This document shows positions 53,901-61,526 of a stretch of DNA of 61,868 nt, in pieces (position 1 is the first letter of the stretch; the number at the start of each line of letters is the position of its first letter). The notes below the pieces were generated by a model. The model had not been told where the DNA came from, searched no databases, and saw nothing but the letters and a program-made list of their open reading frames with translations. The DNA is from Acidobacteriota bacterium (GTDB lineage: Bacteria; Acidobacteriota; Terriglobia; Bryobacterales; Bryobacteraceae): assembly GCA_016213775.1 (NCBI GenBank), contig JACQZR010000101.1, positions 1 to 61,868 of the forward strand, given 5' to 3'. Made by a program: the position numbers and the translations under genes.

Positions 53901-54193
53901 ACCGCGGGCGTATCCATGCCCAGCTTGATGAGCTTCAGCGCCACCGTTCTGTGAATCGGCTCGGATTGCTCGGCCAGATACACCAGCCCCATCCCGCCCT
54001 CTCCCAGGAGCCTCAGCAGGCGATAGGGACCGGCGTATGGCTCGTCGCCAGGAACGCATTCTCCGTTCGCCGGCGCGGGCTTGCCGTCGACGTGTGGATC
54101 CAACAGGCACCGCGGGCAAAGGCCACCCGCCGGGCCTTCGTCCACCAGGGACGCTCCGCATTGCGAACACGAACACGCCGGACCCACAGTCAT
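50984..54193 (-). CDS. Serine/threonine protein kinase with zinc ribbon and WD40 propeller
   Basis: The 1069-residue protein has a four-Cys zinc ribbon (CSQC, CPRC within residues 7-30) and an eukaryote-like kinase domain. Kinase motifs are GEGGMGLVY (64-72), Lys87 in VALKLIK, HRDIKPSN (178-185), DFGLAK (201-206) and GTPEYMSPEQ. A single TM helix at about 375-395 is followed by an outer-face C-terminus of WD40 repeats (for example VAFSPDGTRIVSGSDDRTAR, LWDAASGAEMAAFEGHRGAI). It probably couples a periplasmic ligand or protein to phosphorylation in the cytosol. Its ATG overlaps the sigma factor stop (ATGA), so the sigma factor is the likely partner or target. Confidence 0.94.
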   Translation of the reverse strand: MTVGPACSCSQCGASLVDEGPAGGLCPRCLLDPHVDGKPAPANGECVPGDEPYAGPYRLLRLLGEGGMGLVYLAEQSEPIHRTVALKLIKLGMDTPAVISRFDSERQALAMMDHPNIAQIYDAGATPRGRPYFVMEYVPGIPVTSFCRQNDVDLRGRLELFLQVAAGVQHAHEKGILHRDIKPSNVLVMVQDGRAVPKIIDFGLAKATGKHFTEGTFFTEAGILVGTPEYMSPEQAAMGAERMDTRADIYSLGVLLYELLAGARPFDFEELREGGYVEMLRMIRDVDPPAASLRACALGNPALARQLRGDLDWITMKAIEKDPARRYASASELAADVRRHLHDEPVIAGPLTAGYRLLKFVRKNRIKVAAALVVVACLIGGLGVSTGLYLRAERQRSEAERQRLLTERQSYASNLAASELLLRTGAATAARQRLTVCPAGLRGWEWRHLWYKSDPALVTLAAQGRFLRHPGRHPHASTFAFSRDGTKLYWNTTETVEVWPASTLASAAHGGVEEILAMSRDGAKVVAGSRAETNVLRVIDVTSGRVSTEFRAHSCEVRCAAFTFGGERIASVSQDGALWVWDAATGARLATMRGNCPLAFRADGAIMAAGADDRTMELKDARGVRLASLVGHGGLIYSVAFSRDGSRVVSASADGTARIWNARTGLPVAILRHNEEVRDAAFSPDGTRIATLGAETEVRIWDSAGRPVATLPVSFGNSVAFTPDGNRVLAGSEDRSVRVWDLVQYSGTIWKRAERLMISMAAGAGGDRGGGERIAAGFADGTIEVWDAAGGKTLAQWRGHQAGTRSVAFSPDGTRIVSGSDDRTARLWDAASGAEMAAFEGHRGAILAVAFSSDGLRIATASEDGSARIWSTAPAGEIVRMVVGEAVSSVAFSPDGASIVTGSGDPARPDVANPAVRSWNTATGAARMRFDAFEFTGRRAAASLKGVSSAAMPVAFSPDGLRVLAAFRLDEAIRVFSASSGNILATLSSTPGLSSFAISPDGTRIVAASSRGMVQVWDAVSNEPLLSLPAGEPVETVAFSLGGDRLLALSRAGVRAWDSRSPHRIGNRF

Positions 54194-54942
54194 GGCCTCC
54201 TGGTGACGGCATGCATCAGAAACTGAAGCTCTTCTCCGGTCTCCGCCGGGTCGGACAGAGTCTCGGCGACCTCCGCCTGCAGAGCTTCGCGAAAGCGGCG
54301 GCGCAAACGGTGCACGGCCAGCCGTACGGCTCCTTCACTGGTCCCCAGATCGCCGGCGATCAGCCTGTAGGGGACCTCCTGCGGCTCCCCGGTCAGAAAC
54401 CGCCTGAGCCGCTCAAAGCACGGGCGCCTGCCTCCCGCGTACTCACTTTCCACGCGGGCGAAAGCACGGTTCAGAACGGCCATCGCCCAGTGCCGCTCGA
54501 AGATGCTGTCGGGACTACGTACATCGATGGGCTCGCGGCACAACCGGCCCTCGGCGGCTTCATAATCCAAAGACAGAACCGCAGCCCCGCCGCCACGCTT
54601 TTGGGCCGTTTCCCGATGATGCTCATTGGCGGCATAGTGCCTGAAGGCGGCGAGGAGAAAGGTGCGAAACCTTCCACGCTCTCCGCGGTAGTCTCTCAGG
54701 TAGTGTTTCTCCAGGAGCCGCGCAAAGAACCCCTGAGTGAGATCCTTCGCGTCCTCGACAGAGTAACCCGAACGGCGCGCAAACGCGTACAGCGGATACC
54801 AGTAGCTTCCGCATAGGCTGGCAAGCGCCTCAGCGCTCCCGGCGTCTGGCTCCGTCCTGCAGGCGAGGACTACCAGGCTCCAGCGGCTGCTCGGGAAGTG
54901 CGCCGTCTGGCTGTCGTGCGCAATCGGACTGCTTTCCCGCAT
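54190..54942 (-). CDS. ECF-type RNA polymerase sigma factor coupled to the kinase
   Basis: The 250-residue protein has a sigma-70 region 2-like segment (SYWYPLYAFARRSGYSVEDA followed by KDLTQGFFARLLEK) and a region 4-like HTH near the end (PYRLIAGDLGTSEGAVRLAV, HRLRRRFREALQAEVAE). The length exceeds classical ECF sigmas because of a linker (about 115-165). It belongs to the group of sigma factors encoded next to Ser/Thr kinases in Acidobacteriota and Planctomycetota, in which phosphorylation may replace an anti-sigma factor. No anti-sigma gene is present. It is divergent from the three secreted protein genes that follow, which may be its regulon (inference). Confidence 0.86.
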   Translation of the reverse strand: MRESSPIAHDSQTAHFPSSRWSLVVLACRTEPDAGSAEALASLCGSYWYPLYAFARRSGYSVEDAKDLTQGFFARLLEKHYLRDYRGERGRFRTFLLAAFRHYAANEHHRETAQKRGGGAAVLSLDYEAAEGRLCREPIDVRSPDSIFERHWAMAVLNRAFARVESEYAGGRRPCFERLRRFLTGEPQEVPYRLIAGDLGTSEGAVRLAVHRLRRRFREALQAEVAETLSDPAETGEELQFLMHAVTRRP

Positions 54943-55098
54943 ACCTGCACCTGTAACTAAATTGTACAGGCATCCGGAGGATTCCTTTCAGTTATTTTAT
55001 GCGTTTTGTGCTACACGCCATTGCACAGCCCGGACGGGAGCGTTACTCTGTGTGTGAGACAATCGGTCCCGCCCCCGTTGATTTCGAGGCAAATCGCC

Positions 55099-55794
55099 AT
55101 GCGCGCGTGGAGCTTGATCGTCGCCCTGGCACTCCTGCCGGCGTGCAGAAATACGGCCCCGGAGAGCCACGGCAGTACAGTTGTCGTTCCGCCGGGAGCG
55201 AAGATCCACGGCAAGACCTACGGGGAGTGGAGCGCGGAGTGGTGGAAGTTCGTACGGTCCGTCCCCTCGTCCGACAATCCGCTCCTCCACGACGACAAGT
55301 GCGGGGTGGGACAGTCCGGGCCGGTTTGGTTCCTTACGGGCAAATGGGGACCGTCACCGATCGTGGTGACCCGCCGTTGCAGTGTTCCCTTCGGAAAGCA
55401 CCTGTTCTTCCCCGTTGTCAGCGCCGTTGCCGATAACGTGGGGTATGACCCACCCAAGTCGGTGCACGATCTCACTGCGATGGTCAGGGAAGCCGTCAAT
55501 TCCCACGTCGGAACCATGTTCTGGCTGGACGGCAAGGACATCCAGATCGGATCGGTGTCGGACTCGCCTTACCGGGTAATGTCCCCGGTATTCTCCTTCA
55601 GAGTCCGGGCCGGGGACGTCCTGGGTAACCCCGCGGGAATGCTCGTTGATCCGGTGATCTGCGATGGCATCTTTCTGATGCTGGAACCGCTTGCAGCCGG
55701 CCGGCACACCATCCGCTATACCGCTTCTTCTCTTTCCGTGTCCTTTAGTTTCGACGTGACCTATCACCTCGATATCTTGCCTCCCGGAAAATAA
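55099..55794 (+). CDS. Secreted lipoprotein of unknown family (YGEWSAEWW motif)
   Basis: From ATG 55099 the protein has 231 residues with a lipoprotein signal (MRAWSLIVALALLPACRN, lipobox LPAC). The mature part has the motifs GKTYGEWSAEWWKFVRSVPS, CGVGQSGPVWFLTG and TRRCSVPFGKHLFFPVV. They recur in a family of exported proteins in many phyla whose role is unknown. The two Cys (CGVG, RRC) are probably disulfide-bonded. The C-terminal half is beta-rich. It is the first gene of a plus-strand series with the next two secreted proteins, divergent from the sigma factor gene. Confidence 0.8.
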   Translation: MRAWSLIVALALLPACRNTAPESHGSTVVVPPGAKIHGKTYGEWSAEWWKFVRSVPSSDNPLLHDDKCGVGQSGPVWFLTGKWGPSPIVVTRRCSVPFGKHLFFPVVSAVADNVGYDPPKSVHDLTAMVREAVNSHVGTMFWLDGKDIQIGSVSDSPYRVMSPVFSFRVRAGDVLGNPAGMLVDPVICDGIFLMLEPLAAGRHTIRYTASSLSVSFSFDVTYHLDILPPGK

Positions 55795-55802
55795 ACCGCG
55801 TT

Positions 55803-55900
55803 TGCGCGTGTAACATGCCCCGCTGTTCCTTTCATGGATGATTGCAAGCAGCGATGAGAGCGCTGCGATAAAGAAAGGAGAAATCATATGTTACACGCAA
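55803..55900 (+). promoter_or_regulatory. Inverted repeat able to sequester the start codon of the next gene
   Basis: GTGTAACAT (55808-55816) is perfectly complementary to ATGTTACAC (55888-55896), which starts with the ATG of the next gene. Four more bases (TTGC at 55802-55805 with GCAA at 55897-55900) extend it after a bulge. In the mRNA the start codon would lie in a stem, with the AAAGGAG ribosome site in the loop just before. This could give translational control. It may also be chance. Confidence 0.4.
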
Positions 55901-56658
55901 CCCTTGGCCGGTGTGTGCTCGTGATCGTATGTGTCGCACTGGCGGGCACCCTCAACGCGCAAACAACCAAACTCCCGATTGCCGATTTCCTGGCGGTTCA
56001 GGGTGAGAGCAGTTTATTCCTCTACCCTGTCAAGGACTATCTGGGCTGGGGGCAGGGGCTTTGTCCTTCCGGCGGCCTCAGTTGTCTGAAGCCGCCCTAT
56101 ACGGATTACTGTGTCGGTTATATTGCCGGAGTCGATTACGCGGGTCTGGCCGAAAAATACATCGCGGACAGCGGAGGCCCGTCCTCAGGCACGGTGATGG
56201 AGGGATCGGTGCTGGTACAAGATATCGGCAACAATCGGGTGGAGGTGACAGTCTCGCTGCACACGAGAAATGCCCTGACGTTTGTCATGGAACCTCCACA
56301 GAAGCAGGTGATTCCGGGCACGTCCTGTACGTCGCCGGCGAACGTCGATTTCGCGACGTGGCCGCTGGTGCTCGGCGCGCGCGCAAACACAGTGCCGCCG
56401 CCGTCGCTCGCCCAGAGGGCCCTCGGTGAATCTATCTTCCACATCAAGTACCAGGCGGCAAAGGACAAGCCGCTGATGGACTTGATGGATCTATTTTTCA
56501 ACCACTACACCGACATCCGCGAGTATTCCTTCCATGCCGTGGCCGACGGCCCCATGCCGGGCGGCGCCCGTGGAAAGGTCACCGTGCAGCAGGCGGGTAC
56601 GGGCTCGCGGGCGAACCTCCAACCCGCTATTGTGAATCTCCGTCAGACCGGAAAGTGA
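55888..56658 (+). CDS. Secreted protein of unknown function
   Basis: The 256-residue protein has a signal peptide (LVIVCVALAGTLNAQT) and a mature region that is beta-rich with a helical end. Motifs such as LPIADFLAVQGESSLFLYPV, PYTDYCVGYIAGVDYAGLAE and GSVLVQDIGNNRVEVTVSLH are readable, and four or five Cys may form disulfides. I recognise no family. A strong AAGAAAGGAG ribosome site lies 7 bases before the ATG. It follows the YGEWSAEWW lipoprotein gene by 93 bases and precedes the BACON protein, so the three may be co-regulated. Confidence 0.75.
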   Translation: MLHATLGRCVLVIVCVALAGTLNAQTTKLPIADFLAVQGESSLFLYPVKDYLGWGQGLCPSGGLSCLKPPYTDYCVGYIAGVDYAGLAEKYIADSGGPSSGTVMEGSVLVQDIGNNRVEVTVSLHTRNALTFVMEPPQKQVIPGTSCTSPANVDFATWPLVLGARANTVPPPSLAQRALGESIFHIKYQAAKDKPLMDLMDLFFNHYTDIREYSFHAVADGPMPGGARGKVTVQQAGTGSRANLQPAIVNLRQTGK

Positions 56659-56924
56659 TTTTTTCGGCGCAGGCGGCACCCGCCCGGCGGCGCCGCCTTC
56701 CACGAATGAACCCCGCCGGCGACCGCGAGGTCTCTCTTTATGACCCGGATATCACTTGACCGACTGCTGTTTTCAGCCTCCACCGATGAGCGTTTCCAAT
56801 GGGCGATTCACTCGATCGCGGGGGCAGTTTAGAGGCAAACCCGGTCTTCAGCAGCACTCGCCCGTGAGACCGGCCCTGCCGGCCTCAACCACGCAATACT
56901 GCTGAGCCGCATAGGAGGTCCAGT

Positions 56925-59900
56925 ATGAAGTTACGTCTTCTTTTCTTTTCTATCCTCCTTGCTCTTACAGTAGAACCGTTGTGGGCGCAAGGTAAATTGT
57001 CAGACAACAGGCGGGAACGCACTGCGGTCCCGTGTAATCTTGACGTGAGAAGCTACGGACTACTTGCTTTCCCCGCCGGTGGCGGGAGTGGCTCGTTCTC
57101 CGCATCCAGCGGCTGCGCATGGACCATCACGAAACCGGATTGGGTAACCATCAATTCGCCAAGCAATGGTCCGGGACAGAACATCCAGGTAGGGTTTACG
57201 GTGGCGGCAAATCCGGGCGCCGCCCGGGTGGGCTCGATCACGTTTGTCAGCGTGACAAACCCCACTGAGGAGATTCCATGGATTATCGCCCAGAACGGGG
57301 TCGACGCTCCCTACTGCACTCTGTATGCTTCGCCGCCACATGCGACATATTCCATGGGGGGACACCCGGGCACTTTGAACGTGCTATCTCCTGCCGGCTG
57401 CGCCTGGTCGGCGGCGGCCGACGTTCCGTGGATCTGGTTGACCTCCCTACCCGCGGGTTCCGGCAACGGCTCTTTCAACTACGCGGTCCAGGCCGGCGGA
57501 ACTTCGCCGCGAATCGGGAGAATCACCCTCTATGGTAGCGATGAAATGGACATCTTCACCATTAATCAGGATGGCTCCATCCCCTGTCCAGTCACACTCA
57601 ATCCCAACAGCCGGAACGTTTCGTTCGCGGCAGGTACCGGTACGGTTAATGTAAGCGCGCCGGCCGGATGCCCTTGGACAGCCCAAGTCCATGACATATG
57701 GGTTAACGTTGATTCGGGAGCCAGTGGCACCGGGAACGGAACGGTGAGCTATTCCTACATGCAGTACGTCGGCCAGACCCCGCGAACCGCAACACTGAGC
57801 ATCGGCGGGCAGGCATTCACGCTGACTCAGGAGGGCTCGTGTACCTCCCCCTCCCTCAATCCAACCAGTCGAGAGGTTTCTGCTGCCGCGGGTAGTGGAA
57901 CTATTAACGTAACCACAGCCGCCGGATGCCCCTGGACAGCAGGGTCCAACGCCAATTGGATTACGATCATCTCGGGAGCCAGCGGAACAGGAAGCGGGGC
58001 AGTGGGGTACTCCTTCCAGGCTAACCCAAGCACCACGGCGCGGAGCGGGACAATCACCATCGGCGGGCAGACATTCACACTGAATCAGGAAGGCCCGTGC
58101 ACCTCCCTCTCCCTCAATCCACCCATCTGGGATGTTCCGTCGACTGCAGGCAATGGAACCATTAACGTAACCGCCACCGCGGGATGCGCCTGGACAGCAG
58201 CGTCCAACTCCAATTGGATCACGGTCGTCTCGGGCGCCAGTGGAACAGGAAGCGCAGCGGTGGGGTACTCCTTCCAGCAGAACCCAAACACCACCGCCCG
58301 GAACGGAACGATCACGATCGGCGGGAAGACATTCACACTGAATCAGCCGGGCACGCCTCCGTGTACCTCCGTCTCCCTCAACCCAGCCAGCCAGAACGTT
58401 TCCTCCGCGCCGGGTGTCGGCACCATCAGCGTGACCCCAACCGCCGGATGCGGCGTCTGGACAGCCGTGTCCAATGCCAACTGGATTACGATCGTCTCGG
58501 GCGCCAGTGGAACCGGGAGTGCGGACGTCGTGTACTCCTTCCAGGAGAACCCAACCACCAACCCTCGGACCGGAACAATCACCATCGGTGGACAGACATT
58601 CACGCTGAATCAGACGGGCCCGTGTTGCTCCGTCTCCCTGAATCCCGCCAGCCAGAATGTTTCTTCAGCGGCGGGTAGCGGAACTATTAACGTGACCGCC
58701 GGATCCGCATGGACAGCGGTATCCAATGCCAATTGGATTACGGTCGTCTCGGGAGCTTCCGGGACCGGAAACGGAGCGGTGGGATTCAACTACCAACAGA
58801 ACCCAAACGCCACCTCGCGGAGCGGAACCCTGACCATCGGGGGACAGACGTTCACTCTCACTCAGGAGGGAGCCCCGTGTACAATCACCATCAATCCAAC
58901 CAGCCAGAGTGTTTCCAGTGCGGCAGGCAGCGGTACCACCAACGTAACAGCGGCCGCCGGATGCACCTGGACTGCGGCGTCCAATGCCAATTGGATTACG
59001 GTCGCCTCGGGAGCTTCCGGAACTGGAAGCGGAACGGTCAGCTACAGCTACCAGCAGAACCCGAACACTACCAACCGGAGCGGAACACTCACCATCGGCG
59101 GACAGACGTTCACACTGAGCCAGGCAGCACCAGGCACGCCCCTTTGCAGCTACGACCTCTCCTCGCAAAGCGCGTCGTTGCCCGCGAGCGGCGGAACCAT
59201 CAATGTCATCCTGACAACGGGCCCCGCGTGTGCGTGGACGGTGACGCTGTCCGACGCCTGGCTGAACGTCACGTCCCCATTGAACGGGACAGGCCCCGCC
59301 ACAATCACCTTGACGGTGCTTGCCAATCCCGGCGCCCAGTCGCGCAATGGAACCGTATCCGTTGGGGGCAAGACCTTCGCTGTATCACAACAAGCGGGCC
59401 CCACTCCCCCAAGCGCGGGGCTGCGCCTGGTTACCCTCGAGCCGTGCCGCGTCATGGAGACACGCGCGGAGTATAACTACCAGGGCCGCACAGGCTCCTT
59501 CGGACCTCCCTACATGCGGGCCAATGAGACCCGGACGCTCAATCTGCCGGCCTCCAGCGTATGTCCGATCCCGGCAGGCGCCAAAGCCTATCTGCTGAAT
59601 GTCACGGTGATCCCTCGCAACGGAACAGGCGTTGACTACCTCACCGTCTATCCCACCGGCGAGGGCCGTCCCTTGTTCTGGACCGTCCGCTCGCCGGACG
59701 GGCTGATTGTCGCCAACTCGGCGATCGTGAGAGCGGGAACCAACGGCGGTATAGAGGTGTTTGCAGCGAGCGACGCCGACATGATCATCGACATCTCCGG
59801 CTACTACACGGACAACCGGAATGTTTCCAGTCTCGTCTATTACCCGCTCACTCCTTGCCGGGTGATCGACACTCGCGCCGAATACCGCACGCCGGCTGGG

Positions 59901-60614
59901 CCCTTTGGGCCGCCCACGATGGACGCCAGGCAAACACGGCGCTTCCGTTTCCCGGCATCACCCTACTGCCAGATCCCGGCTGGGGCAGCAGCCTACTCGA
60001 TCACGATTACGGCGGTTCCTCCCGGTCCGCTGGCGTTCATCACCGCATGGCCCGCGGGCGGCGCCCAACCGAACGTTTCGAGCATAAACTCGCCCGCCGG
60101 CCGCGTGCTCGCCAACAGTGTGGTGCTGCCCGCGTCCCCCGACGGCAGTATTGACGTGTTCACGTATGACCGTACGGATTTCCTAGTGGATATCAACGGT
60201 TACTATGCGCCGGACGATGGAGTCAACGGGCTGCTCTATTTCCCGGTGTCACAGTGCAGAGCGGCGGACACCACCAGTTCTGTCCTCCCGGCTCCGTTCG
60301 GCGGAGCGATCTGCGAATCGCAATTGTCCAGGTCACTTCCGATCCCCGGTTCGCCGGCCTGTTCGTCCATCCCGGCGAACGCGAAGGCATTTGCGGTGAA
60401 CATTACCGCGCTTCCCAATGGATCGCCCATGCCGTTCCTCACGGCCTATCCAACCGGACAGGCGCGGCCCAACGCGTCGATGCTCAACGCGTTTCAGGGT
60501 CAGATTGTGACCAACTCGGCGATCATTCCGGCAGGGCCAAACGGCTCCATCGACGTCTACCCGTATTCGCGAACTCACGTTGTGGTGGAGATCAGCGGCT
60601 ACTTCGGAAGATAG
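56925..60614 (+). CDS. Secreted protein with nine BACON-type repeats and three C-terminal beta-domains
   Basis: The 1229-residue protein has a signal peptide (LRLLFFSILLALTVEPLWAQ). Nine tandem domains of about 85 residues follow, of BACON type. Each has Cys at the start, GCxWT or GSAWT, NWITVVSGASGTG and a closing SGTITIGGQTFTLNQ strand. The last 400 residues hold three copies of another repeat (LEPCRVMETRAEYN ... DMIIDISGYY; LTPCRVIDTRAEYR ... DFLVDINGYY; VSQCRAADTTSS ... HVVVEISGYF). BACON domains are often found in carbohydrate-active or adhesin-like exported proteins. This one is probably an extracellular adhesin or scaffold. The ATG has an AGGAGG ribosome site. Confidence 0.88.
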   Translation: MKLRLLFFSILLALTVEPLWAQGKLSDNRRERTAVPCNLDVRSYGLLAFPAGGGSGSFSASSGCAWTITKPDWVTINSPSNGPGQNIQVGFTVAANPGAARVGSITFVSVTNPTEEIPWIIAQNGVDAPYCTLYASPPHATYSMGGHPGTLNVLSPAGCAWSAAADVPWIWLTSLPAGSGNGSFNYAVQAGGTSPRIGRITLYGSDEMDIFTINQDGSIPCPVTLNPNSRNVSFAAGTGTVNVSAPAGCPWTAQVHDIWVNVDSGASGTGNGTVSYSYMQYVGQTPRTATLSIGGQAFTLTQEGSCTSPSLNPTSREVSAAAGSGTINVTTAAGCPWTAGSNANWITIISGASGTGSGAVGYSFQANPSTTARSGTITIGGQTFTLNQEGPCTSLSLNPPIWDVPSTAGNGTINVTATAGCAWTAASNSNWITVVSGASGTGSAAVGYSFQQNPNTTARNGTITIGGKTFTLNQPGTPPCTSVSLNPASQNVSSAPGVGTISVTPTAGCGVWTAVSNANWITIVSGASGTGSADVVYSFQENPTTNPRTGTITIGGQTFTLNQTGPCCSVSLNPASQNVSSAAGSGTINVTAGSAWTAVSNANWITVVSGASGTGNGAVGFNYQQNPNATSRSGTLTIGGQTFTLTQEGAPCTITINPTSQSVSSAAGSGTTNVTAAAGCTWTAASNANWITVASGASGTGSGTVSYSYQQNPNTTNRSGTLTIGGQTFTLSQAAPGTPLCSYDLSSQSASLPASGGTINVILTTGPACAWTVTLSDAWLNVTSPLNGTGPATITLTVLANPGAQSRNGTVSVGGKTFAVSQQAGPTPPSAGLRLVTLEPCRVMETRAEYNYQGRTGSFGPPYMRANETRTLNLPASSVCPIPAGAKAYLLNVTVIPRNGTGVDYLTVYPTGEGRPLFWTVRSPDGLIVANSAIVRAGTNGGIEVFAASDADMIIDISGYYTDNRNVSSLVYYPLTPCRVIDTRAEYRTPAGPFGPPTMDARQTRRFRFPASPYCQIPAGAAAYSITITAVPPGPLAFITAWPAGGAQPNVSSINSPAGRVLANSVVLPASPDGSIDVFTYDRTDFLVDINGYYAPDDGVNGLLYFPVSQCRAADTTSSVLPAPFGGAICESQLSRSLPIPGSPACSSIPANAKAFAVNITALPNGSPMPFLTAYPTGQARPNASMLNAFQGQIVTNSAIIPAGPNGSIDVYPYSRTHVVVEISGYFGR
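57580..59130 (+). repeat. Tandem DNA repeats encoding BACON domains 3 to 8
   Basis: Six units of about 255-265 bases begin near 57580, 57840, 58097, 58360, 58622 and 58877. They are alike enough at DNA level (for example the shared ATCGGCGG-CAGACATTCAC core near each end) to allow recombination that adds or removes domains. Units 4 to 8 are most alike. Not a CRISPR: the units are coding and have no spacers. Confidence 0.8.
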
Positions 60615-60835
60615 AGTGGACAGCCCCCTGTCCCGGACAGTCCATCCCGCGCCTCGCTCCGGCTGGCCTTCAGCCGAAGCGGGGCGTGATTCGTGTCCAG
60701 CTATTCAAATTTGGCCGTCGGAAGAGCAGTGAGGCCTTCTCCCCAAGGACGGCGGAGACACCGTAGCGGTTCGTGGCAACGACTCGAAGATCGCGAGCAT
60801 TCCGGCTCGCGCTACAATACCATTTGAGGTGAAAC

Positions 60836-61165
60836 GTGCCGGACCTTGGAGCATCTGCCTATGTCGAGATGCGGAATGGCGGCTACTACGTCGTCGGAAC
60901 GCGCGTGTCGCTGGCGAGCGTGATTCACTCGTTTCGTCGCGGCGAATCGCCCGAGACCATCCTGCAGAACTTCCCTCTGATCGGTTCGCTGGCAAAGGTG
61001 TATGGAGCGATCACCTTCATTCTCGACAATCCGAAGGAGGTGGATGCCTATCTCGTCGATCAAGAGAAGTTGTGGGACAGGTTCATGCACGAGCATCCGA
61101 TTTCTGAGGAGCGGATGGAGCAATATCGATCCGCCATGGCTGAGTTGGCCCGAAAAAGCGCGTGA
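60836..61165 (+). CDS. DUF433 antitoxin (TA locus C), intact
   Basis: From GTG 60836 (AGGTG ribosome site) the protein has 109 residues. It reads SAYVEMRNGGYYVVGTRVSL then ASVIHSFRRGESPETILQNF, FPLIGSLAKVYGAITFILDN and KEVDAYLVDQEKLWDRF, a full long-form DUF433. The frame is free of breaks, in contrast to loci A and B. The stop TGA overlaps the GTG of the toxin frame (GTGA). It is probably an antitoxin with DNA-binding ability, now without a functional partner. Confidence 0.87.
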   Translation: MPDLGASAYVEMRNGGYYVVGTRVSLASVIHSFRRGESPETILQNFPLIGSLAKVYGAITFILDNPKEVDAYLVDQEKLWDRFMHEHPISEERMEQYRSAMAELARKSA

Positions 61166-61526
61166 GGCCCAGGTTCTAAGCCGACGCCGATTTTAATAAC
61201 TTGGTGGTGCATGCGGTGCTGCGCCGGTGGCCATCCGTCGATATTCGTGGGGCTCGCGGAGTGTTTCCGGATGGCCTCCCCGACCCCGAAGTACTCGCAT
61301 CGCCGCTGCGGAGGGTCGCATTCTGCTTTCTCATGATGCGACCATAATGCCGATCCATTTTATCGAGTTCGTCGAGACAGCCGACTCACCGGGCCTCATC
61401 CTTGTCCCGCAGCGTCGCCAACGGCATCTACGCGTTGTGGTCAAGGTCTTGCGGAATCGAATTCCAGAACCATATCGAGTGGATGCCGCGGCTCGATTCG
61501 GCCAGCCTCGATCAAGGGGAATCTGA
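61162..61526 (+). pseudogene. DUF5615 (PIN-like) toxin of TA locus C, with nonsense and frameshift mutations
   Basis: The frame starts GTG at 61162 (VRPRF). Codon 6 is TAA at 61177-61179, where the family has CAA (RFQADADF). The reading continues ADADFNNLVVHAVLRRWPSV and DGLPDPEVLA. A base is missing near 61295, and the other frame resumes RIAAAEGRILLSHDATIMPI, HFIEF and SPGLILVPQRRQRHLRVVV. Codon 6 alone should stop translation, and the frameshift adds a second break. A later in-frame start at 61227 would miss the N-terminal active-site Asp. The toxin is dead, while the antitoxin is intact. Confidence 0.85.

Noticed and set aside
57580-59130. Regularly spaced repeats that might be a CRISPR array
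   Set aside because: The repeats are about 255-265 bases long, in frame and encode BACON domains; there are no short repeats with unique spacers and no cas genes.
60618-60633. Short GGACAG/CTGTCC hairpin after the BACON gene as a terminator
   Set aside because: Only six base pairs with no T-tract; an alternative pairing of the same bases is equally good, so no confident call.
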